Origin: an uncultured Lachnospiraceae bacterium
Lineage (GTDB): Bacteria > Bacillota > Clostridia > Lachnospirales > Lachnospiraceae
DNA length: 35,474 bases
Assembly: GCA_946631295.1 (NCBI GenBank)
Contig: CAMOZY010000022.1
Location: forward strand, 1 to 35,474
Direction of reading: 5' to 3'
Shown: piece after piece, positions 23,319 through 31,814 of the stretch
Layout of the letters: each line of letters starts with the position of its first letter
How positions within the stretch are numbered: the stretch's first letter is position 1
Translations under genes and position numbers: made by a program
The notes under the pieces: generated by a model
Told to the model about the DNA's origin: nothing
What the model saw: only the letters and a program-made list of their open reading frames with translations
The model's database searches: none

Positions 23319-24692
23319 TCAAAGTTCATTTACGCATCCAAGGAATACGGGAAGTCCTGTCTCATTGTCAACAATTGCGTATACGAAAGGTCTGTCGAGA
23401 ATGATGTACATGGGAGGATTGTATACTGCGACAGCGCTGCAGGTATCAAGAGTGATGGCGGTAACTGCGGCTGCTCTGGTTCCCTCTCTGTCAACCTCGA
23501 TAAAGGTCTTATGAAGAACGCTGCTGATCCAGCCCTGATACTCTTCATCTGTTGTAGATCTCATAATCCCTGAAAAATCAGCCTGCGCTCCTGAAAAAGG
23601 TGCTGTCATTCCCATTCCCATGAGTATGTCACTCATCTGAACATCATACTCATTCTTAAACTCAGGCATTGAAACGAGGATATCACCCTCATAATATTTG
23701 GGATTTCTGATTGCTTCCGCAAAATCCTCTCCGCTCGCAGCAAGTTCTCTGATGTAATCATTTACGCTTATACCCTCTTCGGGAAGTATGCCTACGAATG
23801 AATAATCACCACCCTTATAAGGACGGATAAAACCTGTTCCGTTACCAAGCTCGATATATGAAGCCTCAGTGCTGTTAAGCATGGTTACTTTTGATTCGGT
23901 TCCGTCAAAATTTCTGAATATGCAGTTTTCATCGATGTCATATTCCTCATATTCGTTCATCCACTCGCCTTCAAACGCCATGGCATTTATGAGGATCATC
24001 CTGTTCTGGTCATCAATTGCCTGAATGATCTCATCGATCATTCCGCGGGTCTCCATTTCAACCCATGCATTAACATCCTTTACTGTTTCCTTGTCAAATG
24101 CTGCCATCCAGACATCTGCATCGTACCAGCTCTTTGCGGCAGCTGCGAATTCAGGAACAACCTCCATCCTGCCGTCATTTCTGAACCATATAGAATTGGC
24201 CACGTTCCATTTTACATCTTCAGATGACTCAAAATGGTCGGCCATTGCAAACATGATACGGTTCATCTGCTCAATGGATAATCCGCCGTTTATGACTGAT
24301 TCCATCTGAGAAAGTGTATCACCGTTTGCACCGTTTTCAGTCATTCCGAAAGCCATCATTATGGATGTGGGAGAAATGAGAATATTCTGACCTTCTCCCT
24401 GATCTTCAAGCACATTTTCAAAAAGGTTCATGCTCGATCCGGAAAGTGCCTGTATCCACTCTTCATTAAGATCTGACTCACTGTATGATACATTTATGGT
24501 ATTTGCATTTTCGGTAACATTGATGGAATTTTCACTTATACTGCCGTTTTCTTCTCCGGGTTTTTCCGAAGATGAGATATTCGGATCCTGTTCCTGGGGA
24601 TTTCCCCATATTCCTCCTCCTGAAATCTCCGTAGGACCGCAGCCCGCAATTATCATTCCTGCCATTATTCCGGCGATTATCTTCTTTTTCAT
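23319..24692 (-). CDS. Serpin (serine protease inhibitor), surface lipoprotein
   Basis: A 457-residue inhibitor that would trap serine or cysteine proteases as a covalent suicide complex at the cell surface. The N-terminus is a lipoprotein signal (MKKKIIAGIMAGMIIAGCG, Cys18), followed by a Ser/Asn/Glu-rich spacer to about residue 75. The serpin core contains NILISPTSIMMAFGMTENGA, INAMAFEGEWMNEY, HKTFIEVDREGTRAAAVTA and the C-terminal RPFVYAIVDNETGLPVFLG. The reactive-centre hinge EGTRAAAVTA (about 400) has the small residues needed for loop insertion, so it is predicted to inhibit. By alignment the P1-P1' bond is near Cys-Ser in TLDTCSAVAV, give or take a residue or two. It is in the same orientation as the AraC gene, 125 nt away. 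Confidence 0.93.
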   Translation of the reverse strand: MKKKIIAGIMAGMIIAGCGPTEISGGGIWGNPQEQDPNISSSEKPGEENGSISENSINVTENANTINVSYSESDLNEEWIQALSGSSMNLFENVLEDQGEGQNILISPTSIMMAFGMTENGANGDTLSQMESVINGGLSIEQMNRIMFAMADHFESSEDVKWNVANSIWFRNDGRMEVVPEFAAAAKSWYDADVWMAAFDKETVKDVNAWVEMETRGMIDEIIQAIDDQNRMILINAMAFEGEWMNEYEEYDIDENCIFRNFDGTESKVTMLNSTEASYIELGNGTGFIRPYKGGDYSFVGILPEEGISVNDYIRELAASGEDFAEAIRNPKYYEGDILVSMPEFKNEYDVQMSDILMGMGMTAPFSGAQADFSGIMRSTTDEEYQGWISSVLHKTFIEVDREGTRAAAVTAITLDTCSAVAVYNPPMYIILDRPFVYAIVDNETGLPVFLGCVNEL

Positions 24693-24737
24693 CTATATAT
24701 GCCTCACTTTCATTTTTTCACAATTCATAGGGGATTC

Positions 24738-24760
24738 AAAAACCCGGAATCTTACCGGTT
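24738..24760 (-). terminator. Weak terminator after the AraC gene
   Basis: On the minus strand AACCGG pairs with CCGGGTT across 7 nt with a bulged G, followed by TTTTG. It is short, so some read-through to the serpin gene is likely. Confidence 0.35.
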
Positions 24761-24816
24761 TCCCGTATTTATCCCGCTCTATAATTTAAGACGGACACAC
24801 TGAAGATGCGGTCACA

Positions 24817-25623
24817 TTATTTTCTTACTTTTTTACCCGGTGAGATTCCGAATCGCTTTACATATGCTCTGTAAAAAGAGGAATAATCCCCAAAACCGCA
24901 CTTTTCCGCTGCTTCACCTGCCCCTGTGCCCTCCGAGATCAGTTCCTTTGCAAAAACAAGTCTTTTTGCCGTGATATATTCCCACGGCGGTGCACCGATG
25001 TATTCCTTAAATAGCCTTGTCAGCTGTGAAGGGCTGATATAGAAATGCGCAGCGATGGATTCGACAGACAGTTCTTCTGAAAGATGGTCATTAACATATT
25101 CGACTATTCCGGAAGAAAGTGTTCTGTTTTTCCCACGGCGAGGCTTGCTGCGGCCGGCGAATTCCTCCCCAAGATCAAGCAGCATCTGCAAAAGGGCGGA
25201 ATAAAGAAACAGATCCCTGTCCACTGCATTTGCTTTCTCATCGCAGATTTTTTCAAACAGTCCCTTATATTCCGGCCTGTAATAAAGATTATCCCTGCCA
25301 AGTCCTCTGCCTGTCAGAGGCTTCATCACATTCCTTGAAGGATCCACCGCATCAAACATATCTATCGGGAAATTTATCGCATATCTTTCATATGCACCCA
25401 TTGAGTTCAGTCTGGCTCTATGCACCTCTCCGGGCCGCATGAGAATGAGACTTCCGGGTTTAAGAGGGTATTCTGAGCCCTCCACAAGATAATCCGCATC
25501 ACCTTCTATAAAAAAATAGATCTCACACCTGTCATGGATATGCATGACATAGCCTCTTCCATCCTCTCGCTCATCCCTGGCATGACGTGTATATATTCCG
25601 TTTTTTTCACATTCGATCAGCAT
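24817..25623 (-). CDS. AraC-family transcriptional regulator with cupin sensor domain
   Basis: A 268-residue regulator. The N-terminal cupin (about 25-95) has MHIHDRCEIYFFIEG and LILMRPGEVHRA, as in sugar-responsive AraC proteins. The C-terminal double HTH (about 165-268) contains LSVESIAAHFYISPSQLTRL and the family signature FGDYSSFYRAYVKRFGISPG. It is divergent from the TIM-barrel and oxidoreductase genes, with ATTTGCAAT repeats in the shared 164-bp gap, so it most likely activates them in response to a sugar or its derivative. The start is an ATG with a weak ribosome site. Confidence 0.92.
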   Translation of the reverse strand: MLIECEKNGIYTRHARDEREDGRGYVMHIHDRCEIYFFIEGDADYLVEGSEYPLKPGSLILMRPGEVHRARLNSMGAYERYAINFPIDMFDAVDPSRNVMKPLTGRGLGRDNLYYRPEYKGLFEKICDEKANAVDRDLFLYSALLQMLLDLGEEFAGRSKPRRGKNRTLSSGIVEYVNDHLSEELSVESIAAHFYISPSQLTRLFKEYIGAPPWEYITAKRLVFAKELISEGTGAGEAAEKCGFGDYSSFYRAYVKRFGISPGKKVRK

Positions 25624-25690
25624 ATTATTTATCCACAGTGATCCGCTTTTTTCAGGGTGTTATTACCAAATCTTATCTATTTATGACATG

Positions 25691-25732
25691 ATTTGCAATG
25701 TTTTTACAGATATTTGCAATTTTAATGCAAAT
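25691..25732. promoter_or_regulatory. AraC operator candidate: ATTTGCAAT repeats
   Basis: ATTTGCAAT occurs at 25691-25699 and 25712-25720, spaced 21 bp (two helical turns), with an inverted near-copy AATGCAAAT at 25724-25732. The block ends just before TAATAT (25743-25748), a -10 without a good -35. That is what an activator-dependent promoter for 25788 would look like. Confidence 0.55.
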
Positions 25733-25787
25733 TCAATCGGGGTAATATTAGGTCACATTAAGGATACAGCCAAAAGGGAGGTGCCAT

Positions 25788-26609
25788 ATGAAATTCAGAC
25801 TTGCAGCATTCGCAGATGAAGCTTCCGGAGAGATCAAAGGACAGGTAAAGGCTATGCACGATAACGAAATAGCGCTTCTGGAAATCAGGGGTGTAGACGG
25901 AAGCAATATCTCGGAAATAAGTGCGGATAAAGCCCGTGAGGTCAGAAAAAGACTTGATGATGAAGGAATCGCGGTGTGGTCGCTCGGTTCCCCTTATGGC
26001 AAGATCAGTCTGGATGATGATTTTAAACTACACCTTGAATCCTTCAAAAGAGGACTCGAAAATGCGCATATCCTCGGATGCAGACATATAAGAATGTTCA
26101 GCTTCTACGGAACTGAAGGAAGAAAGAACGAAGTTTTTGAGCGTCTGGCCGGGTTTATCAGAGCTGCAGAAGGACAGGACATTATCCTCTGTCATGAAAA
26201 TGAGAAGGGTATCTACGGAGATATTGCTTCAAGATGCCTTGAGATACACAGAGAATTTCCGGATATCAGGGCAGTATTTGATCCTGCGAATTTCATACAG
26301 TCAGGACAGGATACTATCGAAGCCTGGGATATGCTAAGTCCTTACGTCGAATATATGCACATCAAGGATGCAATGCCGGACGGAAGCGTTGTTCCTGCGG
26401 GGAAGGGCTCAGGAAATCTTCCATATCTTCTTTCTCAGTATAAAGAAGAAGTACTTACCATAGAACCTCATCTTACTGTATTTGCAGGTTTTGACAAGCT
26501 CGAAAACGTTGAGAAAACTAAAATGAATCCCTTCAGTTATCCGGATTCTTTTACAGCTTTCAGTGCTGCGTGTGACGCGCTGAAAGAAGTTCTGACACAG
26601 GTGTCATAA
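25788..26609 (+). CDS. Sugar phosphate isomerase/epimerase-like TIM barrel protein
   Basis: A 273-residue xylose-isomerase-like TIM barrel (AP endonuclease family 2 fold). Likely metal ligands follow the family order: Glu in ALLEIRGVDG, Glu in ILCHENEKGIYGD near 143, Asp in IRAVFDPANF near 168, His in EYMHIKDAMPDG near 195 and Glu in VLTIEPHL near 230. Such proteins isomerise or epimerise keto-sugars, inositols or their acids. An AGGGAGG ribosome site lies 6 nt before the ATG. It is paired with the Gfo/Idh/MocA gene 91 bp downstream, a common partnership in inositol, hexuronate and oxidised-sugar catabolism. Substrate not determinable. Confidence 0.88.
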   Translation: MKFRLAAFADEASGEIKGQVKAMHDNEIALLEIRGVDGSNISEISADKAREVRKRLDDEGIAVWSLGSPYGKISLDDDFKLHLESFKRGLENAHILGCRHIRMFSFYGTEGRKNEVFERLAGFIRAAEGQDIILCHENEKGIYGDIASRCLEIHREFPDIRAVFDPANFIQSGQDTIEAWDMLSPYVEYMHIKDAMPDGSVVPAGKGSGNLPYLLSQYKEEVLTIEPHLTVFAGFDKLENVEKTKMNPFSYPDSFTAFSAACDALKEVLTQVS

Positions 26610-26700
26610 TCAGGCCTGATCATAAAAGAGCCTGAAAATTCGAATTAAGAGAGATTCAATTACTGATCATAAAGCGTAAAAATATAAGAAAGGCACATAT

Positions 26701-27813
26701 ATGGATAAGATAAGACTCGGAATAATCGGAATGGGAAATATGGGCTACGGTCATCTTAAGAATATCTGTGACGGACTCTGTCCGCGAATAGAAGTTACGG
26801 CATTCTCCGATCCGAATGTTAAGATGCTGGAACGTGCATCACAGCTTCTTCCGTCTGCTAAGGCCTTCGAAGACACAAATGATCTTCTTGACAGCGGTCT
26901 GATAGATGCTGCGCTGATAGCAGTTCCTCACTATGATCACCCCACAATCGCAAAGGAATGCTTCAGGCGAAAGATCCATGTCATGACCGAAAAACCTGCA
27001 GGTGTCTACACAAGGCAGGTACGTGAGATGAATGATGCCGCCGCAGAATCAGGTGTGATCTTTGCCATAATGTTCAACCAGAGGTCCAATCCTGTATATT
27101 CAAAGGCAAGAGAGATTGTACAGGAAGGCTTGCTTGGCGAGCCCAAAAGGCTTGTATGGATAATCACCAACTGGTACAGATCACAGGCATATTACGATTC
27201 CGGAACATGGCGCGCAACATGGGACGGCGAAGGCGGAGGTGTACTGCTCAACCAGGCTCCTCACAATCTCGATCTGTGGCAGTGGATCTTCGGTATGCCT
27301 AAGCGAATAAGAGCATTCTGCTCCTTCGGAAAATACCACAACATCTCTGTTGAAGACGATGTAACGATATACGGAGAATATGAAAACGGTGCCACATCTA
27401 CGTTCATAACAACAACCGGTGAAGCTCCCGGAACAAACCGTCTTGAGATATCCGGCGACCGGGGCAAAATAGTCATAGAACAGGGATGTCTCAAATGGAC
27501 TAAGCTTAAGGTCCCCGAAAGAGAATTCTGCTTTACCTGCAAAACAGGATTTGAAGCACCGGAAACAGAATATGAAGAATTTACTGCTCAGGAACCTGAA
27601 GGCCATGTAGCACTTCTCAATAATTTTGCTGATGCCATAATCGATGGCACACCACTCATCGCAAACGGTTACGAGGGGCTTAATTCTCTCTCCATATCAA
27701 ATGCTGCATATATCTCCGCCTGGAAAAATGACTGGGCCGATATACCTGTCGAGGAAGAATTCTTCGAAAATAGGCTTTCCGAGCTTCGCTCATCTGAAAA
27801 AAAAAATAAATAA
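26701..27813 (+). CDS. Gfo/Idh/MocA-family NAD(P)-dependent oxidoreductase
   Basis: A 370-residue sugar or inositol dehydrogenase type protein. The Rossmann motif is IRLGIIGMGNMGYGHLKNI, the catalytic-lysine signature is VMTEKPAGVYT near 97, and the C-terminal substrate domain contains GGGVLLNQAPHNLDLWQWIFG near 180, with the His/Asp pair typical of the family. Length is normal. It is probably cotranscribed with the TIM-barrel gene under the AraC regulator. A likely role is a coupled oxidation and isomerisation of one sugar derivative, which I infer from the pairing. Confidence 0.9.
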   Translation: MDKIRLGIIGMGNMGYGHLKNICDGLCPRIEVTAFSDPNVKMLERASQLLPSAKAFEDTNDLLDSGLIDAALIAVPHYDHPTIAKECFRRKIHVMTEKPAGVYTRQVREMNDAAAESGVIFAIMFNQRSNPVYSKAREIVQEGLLGEPKRLVWIITNWYRSQAYYDSGTWRATWDGEGGGVLLNQAPHNLDLWQWIFGMPKRIRAFCSFGKYHNISVEDDVTIYGEYENGATSTFITTTGEAPGTNRLEISGDRGKIVIEQGCLKWTKLKVPEREFCFTCKTGFEAPETEYEEFTAQEPEGHVALLNNFADAIIDGTPLIANGYEGLNSLSISNAAYISAWKNDWADIPVEEEFFENRLSELRSSEKKNK

Positions 27814-27855
27814 AGTCGCAGCTCCTCCTGAACCGATTGAAGAATTACAGAAAAG

Positions 27856-27882
27856 ATGGCGGGTTCGCTGGTGACCCGCCAT
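27856..27882 (+). terminator. Bidirectional terminator
   Basis: ATGGCGGGT (27856-27864) and ACCCGCCAT (27874-27882) form a 9-bp GC-rich stem. TTTCATT follows on the plus strand, and CTTTTCTG on the minus strand serves the convergent lipoprotein gene. Confidence 0.75.
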
Positions 27883-27953
27883 TTCATTACCTATTTCAAA
27901 TTGTTTTTCATCCTGCATCCGTCAGTGCAATGACATTATCTGCATTGAAAACA

Positions 27954-28880
27954 TTATTCTTTTTTTGCATCCGGCACCACATCATAATAATTCGTATACC
28001 ACTGATAATCATAATAATTTTCATCATAGTAATTGAAATCACACATAAAATATTCTGTCCCGTCGGATGCCTTAAAATAATAAATCATAACAGGTGAAGT
28101 GCCCTCCGTCGGATAATCGGTTCCCAGCACACTTACTACCCTGTCAAGATCTGCACCGGTATCTGCAAACGTGCCTTCCTCCTTACGAAGAAACTGTGCA
28201 TTGGCATCAGTCTGATATCTGGCCATTTCCGTGTAATAGTTTGTTTTCTCCTGCTCAAGGCTTATCCATTCTATATTGGGCAGTTTAACAGATCCGAATC
28301 TGTCGGAAGTGTACCCCCCTTTTTCTCCAAGCCTGTAGCAGGGAATCTCCCAGTTATCCATGCGTCCGTTCAGATTATATGACTGAAGTACTTCAGCACA
28401 GGCAAGCGCTGCATTTTCCGCATCCTCGGCATTTTCTGCGCCTATTCTAAAAAAATATATGTCTTCGGTATCGCACGCAGCACCGTAATTCTCACATATC
28501 TCCTCCAGTTCATCCATGCACTGTGAAAAAACATAATCACACAGAGCATTATGAAAAGTCGAACCGGTATGTTCCACGCTTCCAAAGGAAGAGCCGTCAA
28601 TAACTATATCATCCATCCCGCTTGATATCTTATACTCAAACCCCTGCAGTTTATCCCTGAGTATAAGAACGGTACTGTCTTCATTTTCCGTCTGTGATAC
28701 TATCTCACACTCTCCGTACGTCTTTACCGCTTCCCTGTACAATTCCCTTGCTGTCTTGACACGTCCGCATCCTGATAAAACAAAAAGCATCGTTGCAAAC
28801 AGCATACATGATATAACCGAGTTTTTTACTATTCCATTACCTAAGGCTGATGATCTGCCACCCCTTGCAAATGTGTTCAT
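27954..28880 (-). CDS. Lipoprotein of unknown function
   Basis: I do not recognise this family. The 308-residue protein has an N-terminal signal ending in a lipobox (MLFATMLFVLSGCGRV, Cys near 42 from this start). The mature part is acidic with several Cys (CENYGAACDTED, ALACAEVLQSYN) and a Tyr/Asp/Asn-rich C-terminus (MCDFNYYDENYYDYQWYTNY). The start is MNTFARGG with GGGGAG 5 nt upstream; a GTG at 28922 lacks a ribosome site. It follows the metallophosphoesterase gene by 45 nt on the same strand and is probably cotranscribed with it. Confidence 0.8.
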   Translation of the reverse strand: MNTFARGGRSSALGNGIVKNSVISCMLFATMLFVLSGCGRVKTARELYREAVKTYGECEIVSQTENEDSTVLILRDKLQGFEYKISSGMDDIVIDGSSFGSVEHTGSTFHNALCDYVFSQCMDELEEICENYGAACDTEDIYFFRIGAENAEDAENAALACAEVLQSYNLNGRMDNWEIPCYRLGEKGGYTSDRFGSVKLPNIEWISLEQEKTNYYTEMARYQTDANAQFLRKEEGTFADTGADLDRVVSVLGTDYPTEGTSPVMIYYFKASDGTEYFMCDFNYYDENYYDYQWYTNYYDVVPDAKKE

Positions 28881-28925
28881 TTCTTCTCCCCTGTTCTCAT
28901 TTTCAGGTAATCGATACTTCACTAT

Positions 28926-29762
28926 TCAATAAAGATCTATAACCACCACTTCAGGATGATTGAAAAATCTCGGAGCAGGTGTGCTCTCCCTCGCAAGTCC
29001 CCTGCCGACCTCCATTATACTACCATTTGACAGTTCGTATATTCCGCTTACATATTCTGCCATGGCGCCTTGATTTGGTGCGTACAGCCCTCTGTTGATA
29101 AAAGGTATCCTTATCTGTCCTGCATGTGCATGTCCGGCACATATCAGGTCAAAATCATACTGTTCATAAATATCCGTCAGTTCAGGCCTGTGACTAAGCA
29201 AAATCCTGACATGAGTGTCATCGCTTGCTTCATATGCTGCATCAAGCTGCTCTCTCCATCCTGCATTCGTCATCCTCGTAGGATCATCAACACCACAGAT
29301 ATCCAGTGTTACACCATTTATTGTTATGCTGCTGCAATCACCGGCAAGAACAGTAACTCCTAAGTCTGTCAGATATTCCTTTATTTCCGGAACTCTTTCA
29401 CTCCAGAATTCATGATTGCCTGTAACATAAAAGCATGGATATTCGTTTGACATGGCTTCCACAAAATACTTTGCATTTTCATCGCCAAGCTTATCATCAA
29501 AAATATCACCACCCAGAAGAATGATATCAGGAGCTTCTTTTTCAACACGCCTGATAAGTGAGCTTTGCTCCCGTCCATATCTGCATGAATGAAGATCCGT
29601 GATCAAAACAATCCTTACAGGAATACATTCACCCGGAACAAGATCAAGCGATATTCTCTCCGTCACCGGAATCCATGACCAGAGCGATGCCAAGATAATA
29701 AACAGCAGAATACCGTAAAATATCACCCGGCCTTTATGTTTTTTTACAAACGAAATAATCAT
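28926..29762 (-). CDS. Membrane-anchored calcineurin-like metallophosphoesterase
   Basis: A 278-residue YaeI/YkuE-type phosphoesterase. An N-terminal membrane helix (VIFYGILLFIILASLWSWIP, about 13-32) anchors the enzyme with the catalytic domain probably outside. The dinuclear metal motifs are complete: LITDLHSCRYG, IILLGGDIFDD, CFYVTGNHEFWS, ILLSHRPE and LICAGHAHAGQIRIP. In the family substrates include lipid-linked or nucleotide diphosphates; here none can be assigned. The promoter region carries a direct repeat (29799-29825). Confidence 0.9.
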   Translation of the reverse strand: MIISFVKKHKGRVIFYGILLFIILASLWSWIPVTERISLDLVPGECIPVRIVLITDLHSCRYGREQSSLIRRVEKEAPDIILLGGDIFDDKLGDENAKYFVEAMSNEYPCFYVTGNHEFWSERVPEIKEYLTDLGVTVLAGDCSSITINGVTLDICGVDDPTRMTNAGWREQLDAAYEASDDTHVRILLSHRPELTDIYEQYDFDLICAGHAHAGQIRIPFINRGLYAPNQGAMAEYVSGIYELSNGSIMEVGRGLARESTPAPRFFNHPEVVVIDLY

Positions 29763-29798
29763 TTCAACGATCCGGTATAAGCGCTTTCGATAGATAAC

Positions 29799-29825
29799 TT
29801 TACTTAACTTTCCGTTTTACTTAAC
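29799..29825. repeat. Direct repeat TTTACTTAAC x2 upstream of the phosphoesterase gene
   Basis: Exact 10-nt copies at 29799-29808 and 29816-29825 (17-bp period) lie 37-63 bp upstream of the phosphoesterase ATG. They may be a regulator site or chance in an A/T-rich stretch. Confidence 0.4.
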
Positions 29826-29845
29826 ACCCATATTATATCAAAAAA

Positions 29846-29871
29846 ACCGGACAGGCTGTATCCTGTCCGGT
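29846..29871 (-). terminator. Intrinsic terminator after the symporter gene
   Basis: On the minus strand ACCGGACAGG pairs perfectly with CCTGTCCGGT around a 6-nt loop, followed by TTTTTTGAT. Confidence 0.9.
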
Positions 29872-29952
29872 AATGCAGATCACTTTATGAGTTTTCTTAA
29901 GTTCCGGTCACAAAATATTTCTAACGTATCATTAATCATCCGGTATGCCTGA

Positions 29953-31491
29953 TCAATCACTCAGCGACTGTGTTACGGGAACTTCGTTCTTCTTATCATA
30001 GCAGCTGAATATCTTATCAACTTCCTTCGTATCAGGCTTCTTTGTAATAAGAGATACTACAGGAACGATAACAAGTCCCGCAAGCATTACGAATGCACCT
30101 GCGTTTATGGGAGACTGTAAAAGAGCGGGAAGTGTGCTTCTGAAGAGCATGTTGTAAGTCATGAAGCCTGCACCGAATATGAAGCTTGCAAGGCATCCTG
30201 CTTTTGTTGTTCTCTTCCAATACAGACCATAGAGGAAAGGCGCAAGGAATGCACCTGCCATAGCTCCCCATGAAACACCCATGAGCTGTGCAATAAAGGT
30301 AACGTTTGATCTGTACTGAACGATAGCAAGTACTACGGAGATTGCGATGAACACAACGATAAGTGCTCTGATCCAGAGAACCTGCTTCTTATCTGACATT
30401 TTCTTTATAATGGTTCCCTTGATAAAGTCTATTGTAAGTGTGGAGCTTGATGTCATAACAAGAGATGAAAGTGTTGACATTGAAGCTGAAAGAACCAGGA
30501 TAACAACAAGTCCGATGAGTAAAGGACTCAGATTTGAAAGCATTGCAGGGATGATGGCATCAAATCCTTCCGTCTTAATGTCGACCTGATCACCGAACAG
30601 TCTTCCGAAACCTCCGAGGAAATAACATCCACCCGCAACAACTCCTGCAAAGAGTGTGGAGATGATCGTTCCCTTGGTAATTGATTTCTCAGACTTGATC
30701 GCGTAGAACTTCTGAACCATCTGAGGAAGTCCCCATGTTCCGAGAGACGTAAGGATAACAACACCGATAAGATTGATCGGGTCGGGTCCGAAAAATGAAT
30801 TAAATACTCCGGGTGTGGAACTGACAGTCTCGTCAGAAACCTGTGCAAGCTTATCGAGTGCTGCAAGGAATCCGCCCTTTGAATTAAGAACTGCAAGAAT
30901 GACTGCCACGATACCAAAGAGCATTATGATTCCCTGTATAAAGTCATTGATTGCAGTTGCCATATATCCGCCGGCAATAACATAAATTCCTGTGAGTACT
31001 GCCATGAGAATGATGCAGTATACATAGTCGATATTAAATGCCATGCTGAAAAGTCTTGAAAGACCGTTATACAGTGATGCGGTATAAGGGATCATGAAGA
31101 TAAATACTATCAGGGAAGCAAAAAGCTTAAGTCCCTTCGAGTGAAATCTCTGTCCGAAAAACTCCGGCATCGTTGCTGAATTAAGATGCTGGGACATGAT
31201 CCTTGTACGTCTTCCGAGCACCCTCCAGGCAAGCATCGATCCAAGAAGTGCATTTCCGATACCGATCCAGGTTGAAGCAATACCGTACTTCCATCCGAAC
31301 TGTCCGGCATATCCTACAAAGATAACGGCACTGAAATAACTCGTTCCGTATGCAAAAGCTGTAAGCCAGGGACCTACGCTTCTTCCTCCGAGTACGAATC
31401 CGTTAACGTCTGTGGCGTTCTTACGACAATAGAAGCCTACTCCTATCATCACCCCAAAGAAGATCACCAGCATTAAAACCTTAGTAATCAT
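29953..31491 (-). CDS. Sodium:solute symporter (SSS/PutP family)
   Basis: A 512-residue transporter with about 13 membrane helices that uses the sodium gradient to import a small solute. Family features include GFVLGGRSVGPWLTAFAYGT, ATAINDFIQGIIMLFGIVAV, VMTSSSTLTIDFIKG and GVSWGAMAGAFLAPFLYGLY. Proline, pantothenate, sugars and carboxylates are all carried by relatives, so the substrate is open. The start has GGAGG 6 nt upstream. The promoter TTTACA-17-TAAACT carries two palindromic operator candidates, so expression is probably repressed by a dedicated regulator not in this window. The short C-terminal tail (CYDKKNEVPVTQSLSD) is cytoplasmic. Confidence 0.92.
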   Translation of the reverse strand: MITKVLMLVIFFGVMIGVGFYCRKNATDVNGFVLGGRSVGPWLTAFAYGTSYFSAVIFVGYAGQFGWKYGIASTWIGIGNALLGSMLAWRVLGRRTRIMSQHLNSATMPEFFGQRFHSKGLKLFASLIVFIFMIPYTASLYNGLSRLFSMAFNIDYVYCIILMAVLTGIYVIAGGYMATAINDFIQGIIMLFGIVAVILAVLNSKGGFLAALDKLAQVSDETVSSTPGVFNSFFGPDPINLIGVVILTSLGTWGLPQMVQKFYAIKSEKSITKGTIISTLFAGVVAGGCYFLGGFGRLFGDQVDIKTEGFDAIIPAMLSNLSPLLIGLVVILVLSASMSTLSSLVMTSSSTLTIDFIKGTIIKKMSDKKQVLWIRALIVVFIAISVVLAIVQYRSNVTFIAQLMGVSWGAMAGAFLAPFLYGLYWKRTTKAGCLASFIFGAGFMTYNMLFRSTLPALLQSPINAGAFVMLAGLVIVPVVSLITKKPDTKEVDKIFSCYDKKNEVPVTQSLSD

Positions 31492-31514
31492 AACAATCCT
31501 CCAATAACATTTTT

Positions 31515-31570
31515 ACGCTTTAAAGCGTTGCACCAATAAAGAGTTTAGCACTTTAAAGCGTTGGTGTAAA
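31515..31570 (-). promoter_or_regulatory. Symporter promoter with twin CGCTTTAAAGCG operators
   Basis: On the minus strand TTTACA (31570-31565) and TAAACT (31547-31542) are 17 bp apart. A palindrome CGCTTTAAAGTG (31560-31549) fills the spacer, and a perfect copy CGCTTTAAAGCG (31527-31516) lies just downstream of the start site. Centres are 33 bp apart, about three helical turns, which suits cooperative or looped repression. Confidence 0.7.
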
Positions 31571-31784
31571 GACATAAAAAGCATAAACTGCCTGCAACAT
31601 ATCGCGCGGACAACACCATATATCAAAGTATTGTCCGCGCGCTAATGTGCTGGCAGTAAATGCTTTTAATGTTTATAGACGAAAATTGCTTCGCAATTAT
31701 CGTTAGTTCAACCGGACAAAAAACGTCCGGTTGAAAGACATAAAAAGCATAAACTGTCTGCTTGAAAGACATAAAAAGCATAAA
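31568..31784. repeat. Compound repeat element with direct repeats and three perfect hairpins
   Basis: This fills the gap between the symporter and EAL genes. AAAGACATAAAAAGCATAAA occurs at 31568, 31734 and 31765. Between the first two lie a near-palindrome at 31580-31664 (AGCAT/ATGCT, CTGCC/GGCAG, and a perfect 11-bp core CGCGCGGACAA / TTGTCCGCGCG around a 17-nt loop), AATTGC-TTC-GCAATT (31684-31698) and TTCAACCGGAC / GTCCGGTTGAA with a 7-nt loop (31707-31735). I find no credible ORF. It could be a small non-autonomous mobile element, a structured RNA or stacked terminators. The GC-rich core is unlike the A/T-rich surroundings. Confidence 0.75.
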
Positions 31785-31810
31785 AAAAGAGGATGTTTCC
31801 ATCCTCTTTT
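31785..31810 (-). terminator. Intrinsic terminator after the EAL gene
   Basis: On the minus strand AAAAGAGGATG pairs perfectly with CATCCTCTTTT around a 4-nt loop, followed by TTTATG. Confidence 0.92.
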
Positions 31811-31814
31811 CAGG

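Noticed and set aside
31568-31784. CRISPR array
   Set aside because: Only three copies with irregular spacing (166 and 31 bp), no uniform spacers and no cas genes.
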